Source: an uncultured Blastococcus sp. (GTDB taxonomy: Bacteria; Actinomycetota; Actinomycetes; Mycobacteriales; Antricoccaceae). Taken from it: a DNA stretch of 6,057 nt. This document shows, in pieces, positions 5,882 to 6,057 of the stretch (position 1 is its first letter; each line of letters begins with the position of its first letter). The position numbers and the translations under genes were made by a program. The notes beneath the pieces were generated by a model, which had not been told where the DNA came from, ran no database searches, and worked only from the letters and a program-made list of their open reading frames with translations. Location of the stretch: contig CAMIGT010000099.1 in the NCBI GenBank assembly GCA_946221975.1, positions 1-6,057 of the forward strand, written 5' to 3'.

Positions 5882-6057
5882 GTGACCAGACTTTGAGCGA
5901 TGTCTTCGCTGGTACCCGCGCCGAGGGGCGTGCGGCACTCGTCGGCTACCTGCCCGCAGGCTTCCCGTCCCGTGCCGACTCCGCCCACGGATTCCGCGCG
6001 CTCATCGACGGTGGGTGCGACATCCTCGAGGTCGGCATGCCCTACTCCGACCCGGTG
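5878..6057 (+). CDS. trpA: Tryptophan synthase alpha chain TrpA (5' part, cut by window end)
   Basis: Splits indole-3-glycerol phosphate into glyceraldehyde 3-phosphate and indole, which passes through a tunnel to TrpB. Only the first 60 residues are in the window. The conserved N-terminal barrel features are clear: LVGYLPAGFPS (21-31), the helix ending GGCDILEVGMPYSDP (45-59), and catalytic Glu51 (equivalent to Glu49 of the Salmonella enzyme). The second catalytic acid, an Asp expected at about 62, lies just past the end. The ATG has GGTGGAG (5866-5872) 5 nt upstream and overlaps the stop of mini frame 2. The reading frame is closed upstream by TGA at 5830-5832 with no other ATG or GTG between, so this start is secure. 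Confidence 0.95.
   Translation, partial: MSDQTLSDVFAGTRAEGRAALVGYLPAGFPSRADSAHGFRALIDGGCDILEVGMPYSDPV

Noticed and set aside
4510..5988. Long minus-strand open frame (492 codons) opposite trpB
   Set aside because: It mirrors trpB, which has all catalytic residues intact. The predicted protein is Arg/Gly/Val-rich with no recognisable motif, as expected for an open antisense frame in high-GC DNA.
1..6057. CRISPR arrays, insertion sequences, tRNA/rRNA genes, phage or defence genes
   Set aside because: No repeat-spacer pattern, terminal inverted repeats, transposase motifs or tRNA-like folds are visible; nearly all bases belong to recognised metabolic genes.

Overview
The window is high-GC DNA (about 70% by eye) with GTG starts, ATGA stop/start overlaps and proteins typical of Actinomycetota. 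It carries the end of a histidine locus and most of a tryptophan biosynthesis locus. The species cannot be named from the sequence alone. The hisI, trpE, Trp-associated membrane protein, trpC, trpB, trpA set resembles the hisI-trp region of mycobacteria and relatives. A Nudix gene on the opposite strand, and directly coupled hisI and trpE, set this version apart.

Layout. Bases 1-126 are a short leader with stops in all three forward frames by base 23. Three tightly coupled forward genes follow: hisI (127-519), trpE (516-2051, ATGA overlap with hisI) and a four-helix Trp-operon-associated membrane protein (2044-2694, 8-nt overlap with trpE). A reverse-strand gene (2691-3575) encodes a degenerate GNAT-like domain fused to a Nudix hydrolase domain. 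It converges on the membrane-protein gene so tightly that one CTAG palindrome supplies both stop codons. A 155-nt divergent intergenic region (3576-3730) precedes a second forward unit: trpC (3731-4540), trpB (4537-5760) and the start of trpA (from 5878, cut by the window edge).

Function. TrpE starts the pathway from chorismate (its TrpG and TrpD partners are not here). TrpC makes indole-3-glycerol phosphate, and TrpA/TrpB form tryptophan synthase. HisI performs an early histidine step. No trpF is visible; in many actinobacteria the dual HisA/TrpF enzyme PriA fills that role, which would make the physical his-trp linkage meaningful. The antisense Nudix gene splits the trp genes into two transcription units.

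The most unusual structure is the trpB-trpA junction (5757-5881). In place of a simple overlap there are two tiny open reading frames of 23 and 18 codons, chained by three successive ATGA overlaps: trpB to mini-ORF 1, to mini-ORF 2, to trpA. They use all three reading frames in turn and are built from an imperfect tandem DNA repeat whose arms each carry a Shine-Dalgarno sequence and an ATGAGYGAC start like that of trpA. It looks like a duplicated translation-initiation region that was kept as a translational relay.
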